From assembly GCF_900106765.1 (NCBI RefSeq), contig NZ_FNNG01000013.1, positions 1-64,000 on the forward strand: a stretch of DNA of 64,000 nt, in the 5' to 3' direction. The notes below the pieces were generated by a model. That model saw only the letters and a program-made list of their open reading frames with translations. It did not search any database and had not been told where the DNA came from. The translations under genes and the position numbers were made by a program. This DNA is from Tepidimicrobium xylanilyticum. Lineage in GTDB: Bacteria; Bacillota; Clostridia; Tissierellales; Tepidimicrobiaceae. This document shows, in pieces, positions 16,489-25,110 of the stretch. Each line of letters opens with the position of its first letter. Within the stretch, counting starts at the first letter, position 1.

Positions 16489-16503
16489 AAGGAGAGGGTT
16501 GTC

Positions 16504-17523
16504 ATAAAGGACAAGGGTTTTATTACTAATATGGTCCTATTAATAATGTTTATAATGTTAATATCAGCTTTATTTCTACTGTATCTATCTAATATAGAAT
16601 ACTTCATAGTAAATTCTAGCTTAAATAGTATACAAGCCTTTTATCTTTCAGAGGGAAAAATCAACATGGTGTTAAAAGATGAAAAATATTACAAAGAACA
16701 GCTATTGCCAAGAATTGAAACATTTATTAGATTAGGCAGAATTACCCCTATATATGATAGAAACATTTTAATAGATTCAGAGGATTTATTTAAAGGAGAT
16801 TCTAATAAAATTGTTACAGTTAATTTTAAAAAGGAAGATAGAATGATAATGGAGTTAGAAACTTATAGTGTTTGTAATAATGTGAAGCAAGATATAAGTG
16901 CAAAACTTACAATAATAAACGATTTTTTTGAAATGAGAAATCCTGTTTTGTCCATAGATAGAATTCCACAAGATAGGATAGAAGAATTTGAAAATTATCT
17001 GGCATATTTAGAAGAAAATATTATCTTTGAAGAATCTCCAAGTGGTATAATAATATTGGAGGCGATGGACTATAATAGAGTTGAAATTAATCAATTGATG
17101 GATGGCAGAACCAGTATTATGTATTTTAGAAATGGGATGGAGAAACCCATAAAAGAAGAGATTCTTATAAGTAATGAAATGATTTTGATAATAAGAGATG
17201 GTTATGTTACTCCTACTTTAACTATTGAGAGTGAAAGAGAATTAGATGAAGTAATACTTAAGGGTATTCTCTACATAGAAGGTGATTTGGAAATTAATTG
17301 TAACTTTGATTTTTCAGGTATACTTATTTTAAATAGAGGTAGTATTTATGTGAACACCTTAAATGAAGTGAATGTAGATGGAGTAGTTTTGCTAAAAGAT
17401 TTGAGTACTATACCTTTTGAAAAAAATGGAATAAATGCTAACTATGATTTTGATATAATTAGGAAGTATGGAATATATTTACCTAAATTTGTTGACCCCA
17501 AAATTGAAATCATTAAAAATTAA
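16504..17523 (+). CDS. PilX/GspK-like minor pilus protein with probable AUA start
   Basis: The first ATG in frame (16531) would begin inside the hydrophobic helix and has no ribosome-binding site. Reading upstream gives KDKG-FITN before MVLLIMFIMLISALF, a normal class III leader and helix. GGAGAGG at 16491-16497 lies 6 bases before an ATA at 16504, the best-placed initiation codon; no ATG, GTG or TTG is available before the stop. The protein is then 339 residues. After the helix it has a mixed domain, and its C-terminal third (about 235-300) is beta-helix-like, with GILYIEGDLEINCNFDFSGI and LNRGSIYVN. It probably belongs to the tip complex with the other three minor pilins. Stop to comFB is 27 bases. 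Confidence 0.75.
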   Translation: MKDKGFITNMVLLIMFIMLISALFLLYLSNIEYFIVNSSLNSIQAFYLSEGKINMVLKDEKYYKEQLLPRIETFIRLGRITPIYDRNILIDSEDLFKGDSNKIVTVNFKKEDRMIMELETYSVCNNVKQDISAKLTIINDFFEMRNPVLSIDRIPQDRIEEFENYLAYLEENIIFEESPSGIIILEAMDYNRVEINQLMDGRTSIMYFRNGMEKPIKEEILISNEMILIIRDGYVTPTLTIESERELDEVILKGILYIEGDLEINCNFDFSGILILNRGSIYVNTLNEVNVDGVVLLKDLSTIPFEKNGINANYDFDIIRKYGIYLPKFVDPKIEIIKN

Positions 17524-17550
17524 TAATCCAACAACAAAGGAGGGGTGAAA

Positions 17551-17817
17551 ATGGAACTTGTCAATTTAATGGAAGATGAGGTCATCTTTGCGATAGATAA
17601 AATATTAGAAGATAGAGATGACATATGCACATGTGATAAATGCAAATTAGACATTGCTGCAATAACATTAAACAATTTGAAACCCAGATATGTAGTAACT
17701 GAAAGGGGAAAATTATATGGCAGAGTAGATACTCTTAATTATCAATTTAGCGCAGATTTAATTAAAGAAATAACAAAGGCCATTGAAATAGTAGGAGCTG
17801 AACCACAACATGAATAG
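17551..17817 (+). CDS. comFB: ComFB family protein
   Basis: An 88-residue protein with the ComFB signature: MEDEVIFAIDKIL, then CTCDKC near residue 28 (Cys spacing suited to zinc), LDIAAITLNNLKPRYVVTE, and GRVDTLNYQF. ComFB proteins occur with competence and type IV pilus genes, and related cyanobacterial proteins have been reported to bind cyclic dinucleotides. AAAGGAGGGG suits ATG 17551 better than the GTG at 17545, which overlaps it. It is placed between the pilus genes and aroK, overlapping aroK by 8 bases. A role as a pilus or second-messenger regulator is inferred. Confidence 0.88.
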   Translation: MELVNLMEDEVIFAIDKILEDRDDICTCDKCKLDIAAITLNNLKPRYVVTERGKLYGRVDTLNYQFSADLIKEITKAIEIVGAEPQHE

Positions 17818-18370
17818 ATCTAGCAATTTTAAAAATATAGTATTAATTGGCATGAGCGGGTCTGGAAAATCAGCGGTAGGTAAATATATTGCAGAGAAGC
17901 TCAATTTGGAATTCATCGATACAGATGAGATGATAGTTGATAAAACTGGGCAAAGCATTAACAATATTTTTAAATTATATGGAGAAAAATACTTTAGAGC
18001 TCTAGAGCAAGACATAATTGAGAAAACAATAAAAAAGGAAGGAGCTGTAATCTCTACAGGAGGAGGAGTAGTATTAAACAAAAGAAATATTGAAATTCTT
18101 AAGAAAAAAGGAATGATTTTTTTGTTACAAGCTAGTATAGATTCAATAGTTGCAAATATAGAATCATCTCCAGCTAATAAGGAGGAAAGGCCTCTTCTAA
18201 AAGACGCAATCAATTTAAGGAAGAGGATTGAGGAAATATATAAGAAAAGAAGGCATTTGTATATATCCAATTCTGATATAGTAGTAAATGTGGATCATAA
18301 AACTATGGAAGCAATAGGAGATGAAATTATTTATATTTTTAAGCAACATACCTCTTGTAGTAAAAATTAA
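17810..18370 (+). CDS. aroK: Shikimate kinase
   Basis: A 186-residue P-loop kinase that phosphorylates shikimate at O3 with ATP. Motifs are Walker A GMSGSGKSAVG near residue 14, DTDE near 38 (magnesium and shikimate), the Arg of FRALE near 64, STGGGVV near 85, and EERPLL in the lid near 125. The start overlaps comFB. Together with aroE and aroQ it makes part of the chorismate pathway around the pilus cluster. Confidence 0.94.
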   Translation: MNRSSNFKNIVLIGMSGSGKSAVGKYIAEKLNLEFIDTDEMIVDKTGQSINNIFKLYGEKYFRALEQDIIEKTIKKEGAVISTGGGVVLNKRNIEILKKKGMIFLLQASIDSIVANIESSPANKEERPLLKDAINLRKRIEEIYKKRRHLYISNSDIVVNVDHKTMEAIGDEIIYIFKQHTSCSKN

Positions 18371-18410
18371 TGGCTGCTATAATAAATAGCATAAATGAAG
18401 GAAGATGCCA

Positions 18411-18851
18411 ATGAGAATTTTGATCATTCATGGACCTAATTTGAATTTATTAGGGAAAAGGGATAAATCCATATATGGTAAATTTATCTTAGATGAAATT
18501 AATAATATGATACAAATGAAGGCTAATAGTCTTAATATGGAAGTTGAAATCGTGCAATCAAATTGTGAAGGAGAGATCATAGATATTCTTCATAAAACTC
18601 TTAATGGTGGGTATGATGGAGTTATAATAAATCCAGGTGGTTATACTCATTATAGCATTTCTATTAGAGATGCTATTGAAGTTTTGGATATTCCAGTAAT
18701 AGAAGTTCACATATCTAACATATATAAGAGGGAGGAATTTAGAAAAAAATCTGTCATTGCTCCTGTTTGTATGGGCCAAATAACTGGATTTGGATTGAAT
18801 AGCTATTTATTAGCTTTAGAAGTTTTTAACTACATGAGAGAAAATAATTAA
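18411..18851 (+). CDS. aroQ: Type II 3-dehydroquinate dehydratase
   Basis: A 146-residue enzyme that dehydrates 3-dehydroquinate to 3-dehydroshikimate through an enolate. Type II signature residues are visible: ILIIHGPNLNLLGKRDKSIYG with the catalytic Tyr, NCEGEIID, INPGGYTHYSI, and EVHISNIYKREEFRKKS. The start at 18411 leaves a 6-base spacer after GAAGGAAG; the ATG six bases earlier does not. The enzyme is normally a dodecamer. It lies 13 bases before efp. Confidence 0.94.
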   Translation: MRILIIHGPNLNLLGKRDKSIYGKFILDEINNMIQMKANSLNMEVEIVQSNCEGEIIDILHKTLNGGYDGVIINPGGYTHYSISIRDAIEVLDIPVIEVHISNIYKREEFRKKSVIAPVCMGQITGFGLNSYLLALEVFNYMRENN

Positions 18852-18863
18852 GGAGGTTATAAT

Positions 18864-19421
18864 ATGATTTCAGCAGGTGATTTTAGAAAGGGAATTACTT
18901 TCGAAATGGATGGAGAAGTATATCAAATTGTAGACTTTCAACACGTTAAACCAGGCAAAGGTGCAGCTTTTGTCCGTGCAAAGATTAAAAATGTTATGAC
19001 TGGGACTATAAAAGATGTAACCTTTAATCCTACTGATAGATTTCCTCAAGCAAGGATTGAGACTAAGGAAATGCAATATCTTTATAATGATGGTAATTTG
19101 TTTTATTTTATGGATAATGAGACTTATGAGCAATTACCTTTAGAAAAAGAACAAGTAGAGGACGCAATTATTTACATAAAGGAAAATGAGAATGCAATTA
19201 TTCGTTTTTATCAAGGTAAGCCTTTTGAAGTAGTAGCTCCAAACTTTGTAGAGTTAGTGGTTACTCATACTGAACCAGGCGTGAAAGGGGATACTGCAAC
19301 TGGTGCAACAAAACCTGCTACCCTTGAAACAGGTGCAGTTGTCAATGTGCCTCTGTTTGTAAATGTGGGAGACAAGATTAAAATAGATACTCGAACTGGA
19401 GAGTATTTATCAAGGGTCTAG
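18864..19421 (+). CDS. efp: Translation elongation factor P
   Basis: A 185-residue protein with the three-domain EF-P fold, which relieves ribosome stalling at polyproline stretches. The domain I loop [14 protein letters not shown] places a Lys near residue 32 at the tip, the position modified in several lineages. NPTDRF and the C-terminal [17 protein letters not shown] are conserved. AAGGAGG precedes the ATG. It follows aroQ, a common pairing in Firmicutes. Confidence 0.96.
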   Translation: MISAGDFRKGITFEMDGEVYQIVDFQHVKPGKGAAFVRAKIKNVMTGTIKDVTFNPTDRFPQARIETKEMQYLYNDGNLFYFMDNETYEQLPLEKEQVEDAIIYIKENENAIIRFYQGKPFEVVAPNFVELVVTHTEPGVKGDTATGATKPATLETGAVVNVPLFVNVGDKIKIDTRTGEYLSRV

Positions 19422-19463
19422 GGAATAATAAAATATAAATATATTAAAGAGGAGGGGAGACAA

Positions 19464-19808
19464 TTGGAATATCTTTATCAAAAAGTTTCGTACTTAAAGG
19501 GACTGGCAGAAGGACTTGAGATTGGCGAAAAAACTAAGGAAGGAAAATTGCTATTGCATATCATCGATATCTTAGAAGATTTTACTGAGATAATTGATGA
19601 AATAATGGAAGACTATGAGGATTTAGAAAAATATTTAGAATATATAGATGAGGATTTGTCTGAGATAGAAAATGAATTATACGATTTTGATGATGAAGAT
19701 CAAGAGTTATATGAAGACTATGAAGATGATTATTTTGATGACGATTTTGACTATATTGATTTTGAAGAGGATGAAGAGTTGGAAGAATCAGAAGATGAGC
19801 ATAATTAG
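19464..19808 (+). CDS. CD1247-type N-terminal domain protein with acidic tail
   Basis: A 114-residue protein. Residues 1-60 (YLYQKVSYLKGLAEGLEIGE, then KLLLHIIDILEDF) match the short helical domain named after C. difficile CD1247, found next to efp in many Clostridia. The last 55 residues are almost entirely Asp, Glu, Tyr and Phe, a strongly acidic tail. Start is TTG after GAGGAGGGG. A terminator follows immediately, so it closes the aro-efp transcript. Function unknown. Confidence 0.8.
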   Translation: MEYLYQKVSYLKGLAEGLEIGEKTKEGKLLLHIIDILEDFTEIIDEIMEDYEDLEKYLEYIDEDLSEIENELYDFDDEDQELYEDYEDDYFDDDFDYIDFEEDEELEESEDEHN

Positions 19809-19842
19809 ACTTAAAACCTTTTTGGTTTTAAGTCTTTTTTTG
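19807..19842 (+). terminator. Strong rho-independent terminator
   Basis: The 12-bp stem AGACTTAAAACC (19807-19818) pairs with GGTTTTAAGTCT (19824-19835), with a 5-T loop, followed by a run of T. It separates the vegetative aro-efp block from the sporulation operon. Confidence 0.93.
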
Positions 19843-19869
19843 CATATTATTTTTGGACATTCATATTTA
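19842..19869 (+). promoter_or_regulatory. Candidate sigma-E promoter of the spoIIIA operon
   Basis: GCATATT (19842-19848) matches the sigma-E -35 consensus KMATATT fully. After 13 bases, CATATTTA (19862-19869) shares the invariant CATA of the -10 CATACAMT. It lies right behind the terminator and about 22 bases before the spoIIIAA start. The operon is sigma-E-dependent in B. subtilis. The -10 is only a partial match. Confidence 0.5.
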
Positions 19870-19891
19870 TATATAAAAGGAGGGACATGTT

Positions 19892-20869
19892 GTGGTCGAT
19901 AGAGGAATCGATGTATATGAAAATATCTTAGAATATATTGGTTATGAAATAAGCCAGGTTCTGAAAAGAATTCCAGATACGTACAAAAAAATTATTGAAG
20001 AAATAAGGCTTAGATATGGATCTCCTATAAATATATACTTTGGTAATACAGATTTTTTTGTGACCGAAAATGGCCAATTGACTAAAGACGAGACACAAGG
20101 GAAAATAGTGAATAAACGGGACTTAATTGAAACCTTTCAGTTAATCAGCAATTATTCGGTTTATGCTTTTGAGGAAGAGATAAAAAATGGATTCATAACC
20201 TTAAAAGGAGGCCACAGAGTTGGATTGGGAGGAAAGGTATTGTATGGTGTGAATGGAATAGAAACGATAAGGGACATATCCTCATTAAATATAAGAATAG
20301 CTAAAGAAAAGAAAGGTGTTTCTGAAAAAATAATAAGATTTCTAATAGACAAATCTAATAGGGTTTATAATACTTTAATAGTTTCACCACCCCAATGCGG
20401 AAAAACTACTATGCTAAGAGATTTAATTAGATTGTTGAGCAATGGTAGTGAGCTGATTGGTAATAAAGGATTTAAAGTAGGGGTTATAGATGAAAGGTTC
20501 GAGTTAGCTGGAATATATAATGGAATGCCACAATTTGATATTGGCATAAGGACTGATGTGTTATCTGGAAGTAACAAAAAAGATGGTACTATCATGATGA
20601 TAAGAGCTATGTCACCTGAGATAATAGCAATGGATGAAATAGGAAGCAATTTAGATGTGGAAGCAATTCATGAAGCTATTAAGGCCGGGATAAGGATTAT
20701 AGCTACTATACATGGAGATGATTTAGAAGATTTGATATCTAAAAGGAGTTTAAAAATACTGATTGAAGAAAAGGTTTTTAAAAGATATATTTTCTTAGAC
20801 AATTCCAAGGGAATAGGTACCATCAAAGATATAGTAGATGGGAATTCATTTAAATCCGTATACAGGTGA
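19892..20869 (+). CDS. spoIIIAA: Stage III sporulation ATPase SpoIIIAA
   Basis: A 325-residue secretion-type ATPase that energises the mother-cell side of the SpoIIIA-SpoIIQ channel to the forespore. Walker A is PPQCGKTTM near residue 168; VGVIDERFELAG and EIIAMDEIGS (Walker B) follow, then ATIHGDD. Start is GTG 19892 after AAGGAGGG. It is the first gene of the eight-gene operon. Confidence 0.94.
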   Translation: MVDRGIDVYENILEYIGYEISQVLKRIPDTYKKIIEEIRLRYGSPINIYFGNTDFFVTENGQLTKDETQGKIVNKRDLIETFQLISNYSVYAFEEEIKNGFITLKGGHRVGLGGKVLYGVNGIETIRDISSLNIRIAKEKKGVSEKIIRFLIDKSNRVYNTLIVSPPQCGKTTMLRDLIRLLSNGSELIGNKGFKVGVIDERFELAGIYNGMPQFDIGIRTDVLSGSNKKDGTIMMIRAMSPEIIAMDEIGSNLDVEAIHEAIKAGIRIIATIHGDDLEDLISKRSLKILIEEKVFKRYIFLDNSKGIGTIKDIVDGNSFKSVYR

Positions 20870-20882
20870 AAGGAAGGTTATT

Positions 20883-21407
20883 ATGCTTTTAATAAAATTA
20901 ATTGGAAGTGCATTAATAATTACATCTACTACATTAATTGGATTCTGTTATGGAGGAAAATATACCGATAGGCTAAATAATTTAATATATTTAGAGCAAT
21001 GTTTCAAAATACTGGAAACTGAAATAGTATATGGTGCTAACCCTTTACCTGAAGCACTAAGTAATGTATATAAAAAAGGCAACAAAAAAGTATCCTTTAT
21101 ATTTCAAGAAATCAAAAATCATTTACAAAGAAGCAAAAAGGGTAATCTATATCAAAGCTTTAGTAGCATAGAATGGATATTGAAAAATCGACTAAATTTA
21201 AAAGAAGAGGATATAGAAATCATTTTATCACTAGGAAGAGTATTGGGTTCTTCTGATAGGTTGGATCAAGAAAAGAATTTTAATTTCATTTTTAAACAAA
21301 TGGAATTATTGCAGAAGGATGCAAAAATTGATAGGGATAGAAATGAAAGACTGTATAAAAATCTAGGAATTTTAAGTGGCATTGCTATTCTGATAATACT
21401 AGTATAG
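20883..21407 (+). CDS. spoIIIAB: Stage III sporulation protein SpoIIIAB
   Basis: A 174-residue protein with an N-terminal membrane span (LIKLIGSALIITSTTLIGF), a helical GspF-like body, and a second span at the end (LGILSGIAILIILV). It is thought to be the platform protein of the channel, like GspF in secretion systems. GAAAGGAAGG precedes ATG 20883; the earlier ATG at 20838 lies inside spoIIIAA. Confidence 0.92.
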   Translation: MLLIKLIGSALIITSTTLIGFCYGGKYTDRLNNLIYLEQCFKILETEIVYGANPLPEALSNVYKKGNKKVSFIFQEIKNHLQRSKKGNLYQSFSSIEWILKNRLNLKEEDIEIILSLGRVLGSSDRLDQEKNFNFIFKQMELLQKDAKIDRDRNERLYKNLGILSGIAILIILV

Positions 21408-21420
21408 AGGAGAGTTAGCT

Positions 21421-21618
21421 ATGAATATAGATTTAGTGTTTAAAATTGCAAGTATAGGCATTTTATTAGGTGTTCTCCATACCGTTTTAGATAAAGCGGG
21501 AAAAGAAGAGTTTGCCTATATTACCACATTGGTAGGTGTGGTAATAGTTTTTAGCATGGTCATAGGACTTATATCTAAATTATTTGATAGCATAAAAACC
21601 CTTTTTCAACTATATTAA
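21421..21618 (+). CDS. spoIIIAC: Stage III sporulation protein SpoIIIAC
   Basis: A 65-residue membrane protein with two helices: VFKIASIGILLGVLHTVLDK and TTLVGVVIVFSMVIGLISKL. It has the family's normal length. It belongs to the membrane part of the SpoIIIA channel and is related to SpoIIIAD. GAGGAGAG precedes the ATG. Confidence 0.93.
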   Translation: MNIDLVFKIASIGILLGVLHTVLDKAGKEEFAYITTLVGVVIVFSMVIGLISKLFDSIKTLFQLY

Positions 21619-21633
21619 ATAGGAAGTGAAAAC

Positions 21634-22023
21634 ATGGAAATATTGCAAATTGTAGGAATTGGGATTGTTTCTACTATTTTAGCAGTTGTGGTGAGAAGAA
21701 GCATTGGTTCAGAGTTTGCTATTTTTATTAGCTTAGCTACAGGAATATTAATATTCTTTATGATAATGGATAAATTGGCATATGTAGTTGATACATTAAA
21801 TCAATTGATTAAGAGTACAAATATTCAAATTACATATTTTTCTGTAATACTTAAAATTATCGGTATAGCTTATATAGTTGAGTTTGGAGCTCAAATATCT
21901 AGGGATGCAGGTGAGGATGCAATAGCTTCAAAGATAGAAATGGCTGGCAAAATGTTAATAATGGTACTTGCTATACCAATTATGTTAGCACTATTGGAAT
22001 TAATAATCAAAATGCTACCCTAA
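21634..22023 (+). CDS. spoIIIAD: Stage III sporulation protein SpoIIIAD
   Basis: A 129-residue membrane protein with four hydrophobic segments, beginning EILQIVGIGIVSTILAVVVR and including YFSVILKIIGIAYIVEFGAQ. It resembles a duplicated SpoIIIAC and forms part of the mother-cell membrane complex of the feeding channel. It lies 15 bases after spoIIIAC and 11 before spoIIIAE. Confidence 0.93.
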   Translation: MEILQIVGIGIVSTILAVVVRRSIGSEFAIFISLATGILIFFMIMDKLAYVVDTLNQLIKSTNIQITYFSVILKIIGIAYIVEFGAQISRDAGEDAIASKIEMAGKMLIMVLAIPIMLALLELIIKMLP

Positions 22024-22034
22024 AGGTGAATGAA

Positions 22035-23216
22035 ATGAATAAAAGAACAATTATATTAACAATACTGATACTAATCTTTTCAAGTAATACCTTGGCTAAA
22101 TCAACAGATAATGTAAACATTAAAGTAACTGACCAAATTATAAAGGAACAGCTAGATACTTTAAATATTAGTGAATTAGAACTTGTGTTAGAAGACATAT
22201 TAAGAGGAAATGAGGTCATTTTGCCTAAAATAGATATGAAAGAAAATATTATTTCAATGATAAAAGGAGAAAAAAAGTTCGATTTGAATGAGATTATCAA
22301 CGGAATAGTAAAAACTATTTTTAATGAAATTAATAATAATTTAAACTTAATAGTTCAAATATTAATAATAACAATTGCTTGCTCCCTTTTAACAAATTTA
22401 CAAAGTGCTTTTGAAAAGGACACCGTTTCTCAACTGGCCCAATATACTTGTTATATTTTATTGGTTATGCAGATAATGAACAGTTTTAATTTAGCATTAG
22501 AATTAGGAAAAAATACAGTAATTAATATGGTTAATTTTATGCAAATATTATTACCTATATTACTAACTCTCTTGACTGCTATTGGTAGTTTAAGTACTAG
22601 AACAATTTTTCACCCAGTGTTAGTAGCGATAGTAAATGTCATAGGGATCTTAATAAAAAATTTAGTTTTTCCACTAATATTCTTTACTTTTATTATCAGT
22701 GTTATAAGTAATATTTCTCAGAAAGTACAATTTTCGAAATTGTCACAGTTGATGCGTCAGATCATCATAGTGCTCATTAGTGCTTCCTTTACAGTTTTTA
22801 TAGGAATAATAACTATGTATGGACTTGGAGCTAATATTGACGGAGTAACAATCAGGACAGCTAAATTTGCTGTAGACAACTTTATTCCCATAATAGGGAA
22901 ATTTCTATCGGATGCGATGGAAGTGGTTGTTGGTAGTTCGCTAATATTAAAAAATGGCATTGGGATAATAGGACTTGCAAGCTTATTTTTGATATGTATC
23001 ATACCTGCTTTAAAAATAATAATTATCATATTTATTTATAAAATAGCAGCTGCATTTGTTGAACCAATTTCATCTATTAATATATCAAATTTTTATACTG
23101 AAGTAGCTAACTCGTTATTGTTGATTTTGATAGGAATGCTTTCAGTGGCAGTCATGTTTTTTATAACGATAACGGTAATAGTGGAAGCTGGGAATGCTAC
23201 TATGATGTTAAGGTAG
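22035..23216 (+). CDS. spoIIIAE: Stage III sporulation protein SpoIIIAE
   Basis: A 393-residue membrane protein with a signal sequence (KRTIILTILILIFSSNTLA), an extracellular N-terminal region of about 90 residues, then six to seven membrane spans. It is the largest membrane subunit of the SpoIIIA channel. AAAGGTGA fits ATG 22035; the GTG at 22026 falls within that site. Confidence 0.93.
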   Translation: MNKRTIILTILILIFSSNTLAKSTDNVNIKVTDQIIKEQLDTLNISELELVLEDILRGNEVILPKIDMKENIISMIKGEKKFDLNEIINGIVKTIFNEINNNLNLIVQILIITIACSLLTNLQSAFEKDTVSQLAQYTCYILLVMQIMNSFNLALELGKNTVINMVNFMQILLPILLTLLTAIGSLSTRTIFHPVLVAIVNVIGILIKNLVFPLIFFTFIISVISNISQKVQFSKLSQLMRQIIIVLISASFTVFIGIITMYGLGANIDGVTIRTAKFAVDNFIPIIGKFLSDAMEVVVGSSLILKNGIGIIGLASLFLICIIPALKIIIIIFIYKIAAAFVEPISSINISNFYTEVANSLLLILIGMLSVAVMFFITITVIVEAGNATMMLR

Positions 23217-23229
23217 GTGATAAGATGGG

Positions 23230-23859
23230 ATAATTGAATTATTAAAGTTGTGGATTAAAGATTTAGCAATCTTATTCGTATTTATAAGTATTGTGGAAAT
23301 AATCCTTCCTAACGAAAACATGAAAAGATATATAGATATGGTAACAGGTCTGTTGATATTGATGGTCGTTGTATCTCCAATTATCAAATTGATTCAAAAG
23401 GATATAAATATGGATAGTGAAATTCTTACAAAACCCATTCAACAGATAAAAGTAGCCCATAAAGAGGATCCTAAACTGTTGGAACTACAAGGGAAACAAG
23501 CAAAGGACGTATTTATTGCCATTATGGAGGAGGAAATTAAAGAGTTGTTAAAAGAGTCTACAGATTATGCAATCGATAAGATCAATATATCCATTTGTGA
23601 AGATGAAGCTAATTTTGGAGAAATAAAGGATATAGAAATAATCTTAAAAGACATAAGAAAAGAAGAAAAATTAAAAGAAGATTTAATATTGGTGGGACAA
23701 ATTGAAGAGGTGAGAATTGGAAATGGAATAGAAAAATCTATGGAATTGGAGGAGTTGAAAGATAATGAAGAAATAATAATGTCAATTTATGAAAATTTTA
23801 ATATTCCTAAAAATAATATTAAGGTTTTTTTATACAAGGAAGGTGAAAAGGATGGATAA
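23230..23859 (+). CDS. spoIIIAF: Stage III sporulation protein SpoIIIAF, probable AUA start
   Basis: Residues WIKDLAILFVFISIVEIILP and MKRYIDMVTGLLILMVVVSP are the two membrane spans of SpoIIIAF. A periplasmic-facing soluble domain with a ring-building-motif-like fold follows. Family members start about six residues before the WI. Upstream of a TTG at 23248, which has no good ribosome-binding site, the frame holds only ATA (23230) and ATT (23233) before a stop at 23221. AGGTGATAAG lies suitably before 23230, so initiation at AUA, or AUU, is likely, giving about 209 residues. The end overlaps spoIIIAG by 8 bases. Confidence 0.85.
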   Translation: MIELLKLWIKDLAILFVFISIVEIILPNENMKRYIDMVTGLLILMVVVSPIIKLIQKDINMDSEILTKPIQQIKVAHKEDPKLLELQGKQAKDVFIAIMEEEIKELLKESTDYAIDKINISICEDEANFGEIKDIEIILKDIRKEEKLKEDLILVGQIEEVRIGNGIEKSMELEELKDNEEIIMSIYENFNIPKNNIKVFLYKEGEKDG

Positions 23860-24430
23860 ACTCTTAGAAAGGATGAAGGAGTATCTGAATAAATTAGATA
23901 ATAAAGAATTAATTAGGAATTTATTCATAATACTCATTATTGGTATCATACTTATTATATTAGCAGATATTTTTATTAAGGACAAAAAGGACAATATTTC
24001 TACCCTTCAATTAGAGAGGAATAATGATATTAAAAGTAATGAGAGCGATTATGGTGCTATTTTGGAAGAAAAATTAGAAAACATATTAAGCCAACTGAAG
24101 GGTGTAGGGGCTGTAAAAGTAATGATAACTTTGGAAGATACAGTAGAGAAAATACCAGCTTTTAACACTACCAAAAACAATGAAACTACGAGTGAAGTAG
24201 ATTCCCAAGGTGGTACTAGGGAAATTGTAAGGGAAGATATGACTATCCAAGTTGTTACGAGTAATGAAGGTTCTTTAGTTGTATTGAAAGAAATAAAACC
24301 TACTGTAAGAGGAGTAATAGTTATTGCAGAAGGAGCTGAAGATATAAGAGTGAAAGAGATGTTGTATGAAGCAGTAAAAACTGTGCTGGGAGTACCTGGC
24401 AATAAAGTTGAGATTTATGCTAGTAAATAG
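23852..24430 (+). CDS. spoIIIAG: Stage III sporulation protein SpoIIIAG
   Basis: A 192-residue protein with one membrane span (NLFIILIIGIILIILADIFI) and a ring-building-motif domain in the intermembrane space. SpoIIIAG forms a large ring in the channel between mother cell and forespore. Conserved KLENILSQLKGVGAVKVMIT and IVIAEGAEDIRVKEML are visible. GAAGGTGAAAAGG places the start at ATG 23852. Confidence 0.93.
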   Translation: MDKLLERMKEYLNKLDNKELIRNLFIILIIGIILIILADIFIKDKKDNISTLQLERNNDIKSNESDYGAILEEKLENILSQLKGVGAVKVMITLEDTVEKIPAFNTTKNNETTSEVDSQGGTREIVREDMTIQVVTSNEGSLVVLKEIKPTVRGVIVIAEGAEDIRVKEMLYEAVKTVLGVPGNKVEIYASK

Positions 24431-24441
24431 GAGGGATAATT

Positions 24442-25104
24442 ATGTTTTCTATGAGAAAACCTGCAATAATAATATTATTATTAATGTTATTAGTTTTTAC
24501 AGGGTACTTAAATCATAATTTAACCAAACAAGCTTTATCTAAGGTCTCTAATGATTATCAAAAATATGAGGAAATGGAATTAGCTAAAGAATTTAATGAT
24601 GAAGAAAAAGGGCTTGTACCTACTATTTCGGAAGGAAATAATGAGGATGAGATTGAAATATTAGATAGTAATGATTTTCAAAACATAGATGAGATAAGCA
24701 AATATACTGATGATACTATTGAAGAGACTATAAAAAAAGGAGATAGCTTAGTTTCGAGTAATTATTACGTAGAACAGAGATTATCAAGGGATAAATTGAG
24801 GGCAAATCTAATTGATAGATTAAATGATATAGTTAATAACGATGCTACAAGTGAAGAAGTGAGAAATGAGGCTCAAAAGAAGATAATGAACATAGGTGAA
24901 ATTTCTGAAAAAGAGATATTAATAGAAGGGTTGGTAAAGGCAAAAGGATTTGATGATGCTTTGGTTTTCCTTACAGAAGAAAACGCAAGGATCGTAGTTT
25001 CTGTAGATGAATTGACAGAACAGGATATTGCAAAAATCTTAGAAGTAGTTATGACAGAAACTAATTTAGATGCTTCCAATATAAAAATTATGAAAAAAAG
25101 GTAG
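24442..25104 (+). CDS. spoIIIAH: Stage III sporulation protein SpoIIIAH
   Basis: A 220-residue protein with an N-terminal membrane anchor (AIIILLLMLLVFTGYL), an acidic linker, and a C-terminal YscJ/FliF-like ring domain (RDKLRANLIDRLNDIVNND, GFDDALVFLTEENARIVVS). It binds SpoIIQ of the forespore across the intermembrane space. It is the last gene of the operon; no strong terminator is visible before the next promoter at 25111. Confidence 0.93.
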   Translation: MFSMRKPAIIILLLMLLVFTGYLNHNLTKQALSKVSNDYQKYEEMELAKEFNDEEKGLVPTISEGNNEDEIEILDSNDFQNIDEISKYTDDTIEETIKKGDSLVSSNYYVEQRLSRDKLRANLIDRLNDIVNNDATSEEVRNEAQKKIMNIGEISEKEILIEGLVKAKGFDDALVFLTEENARIVVSVDELTEQDIAKILEVVMTETNLDASNIKIMKKR

Positions 25105-25110
25105 AATTAA

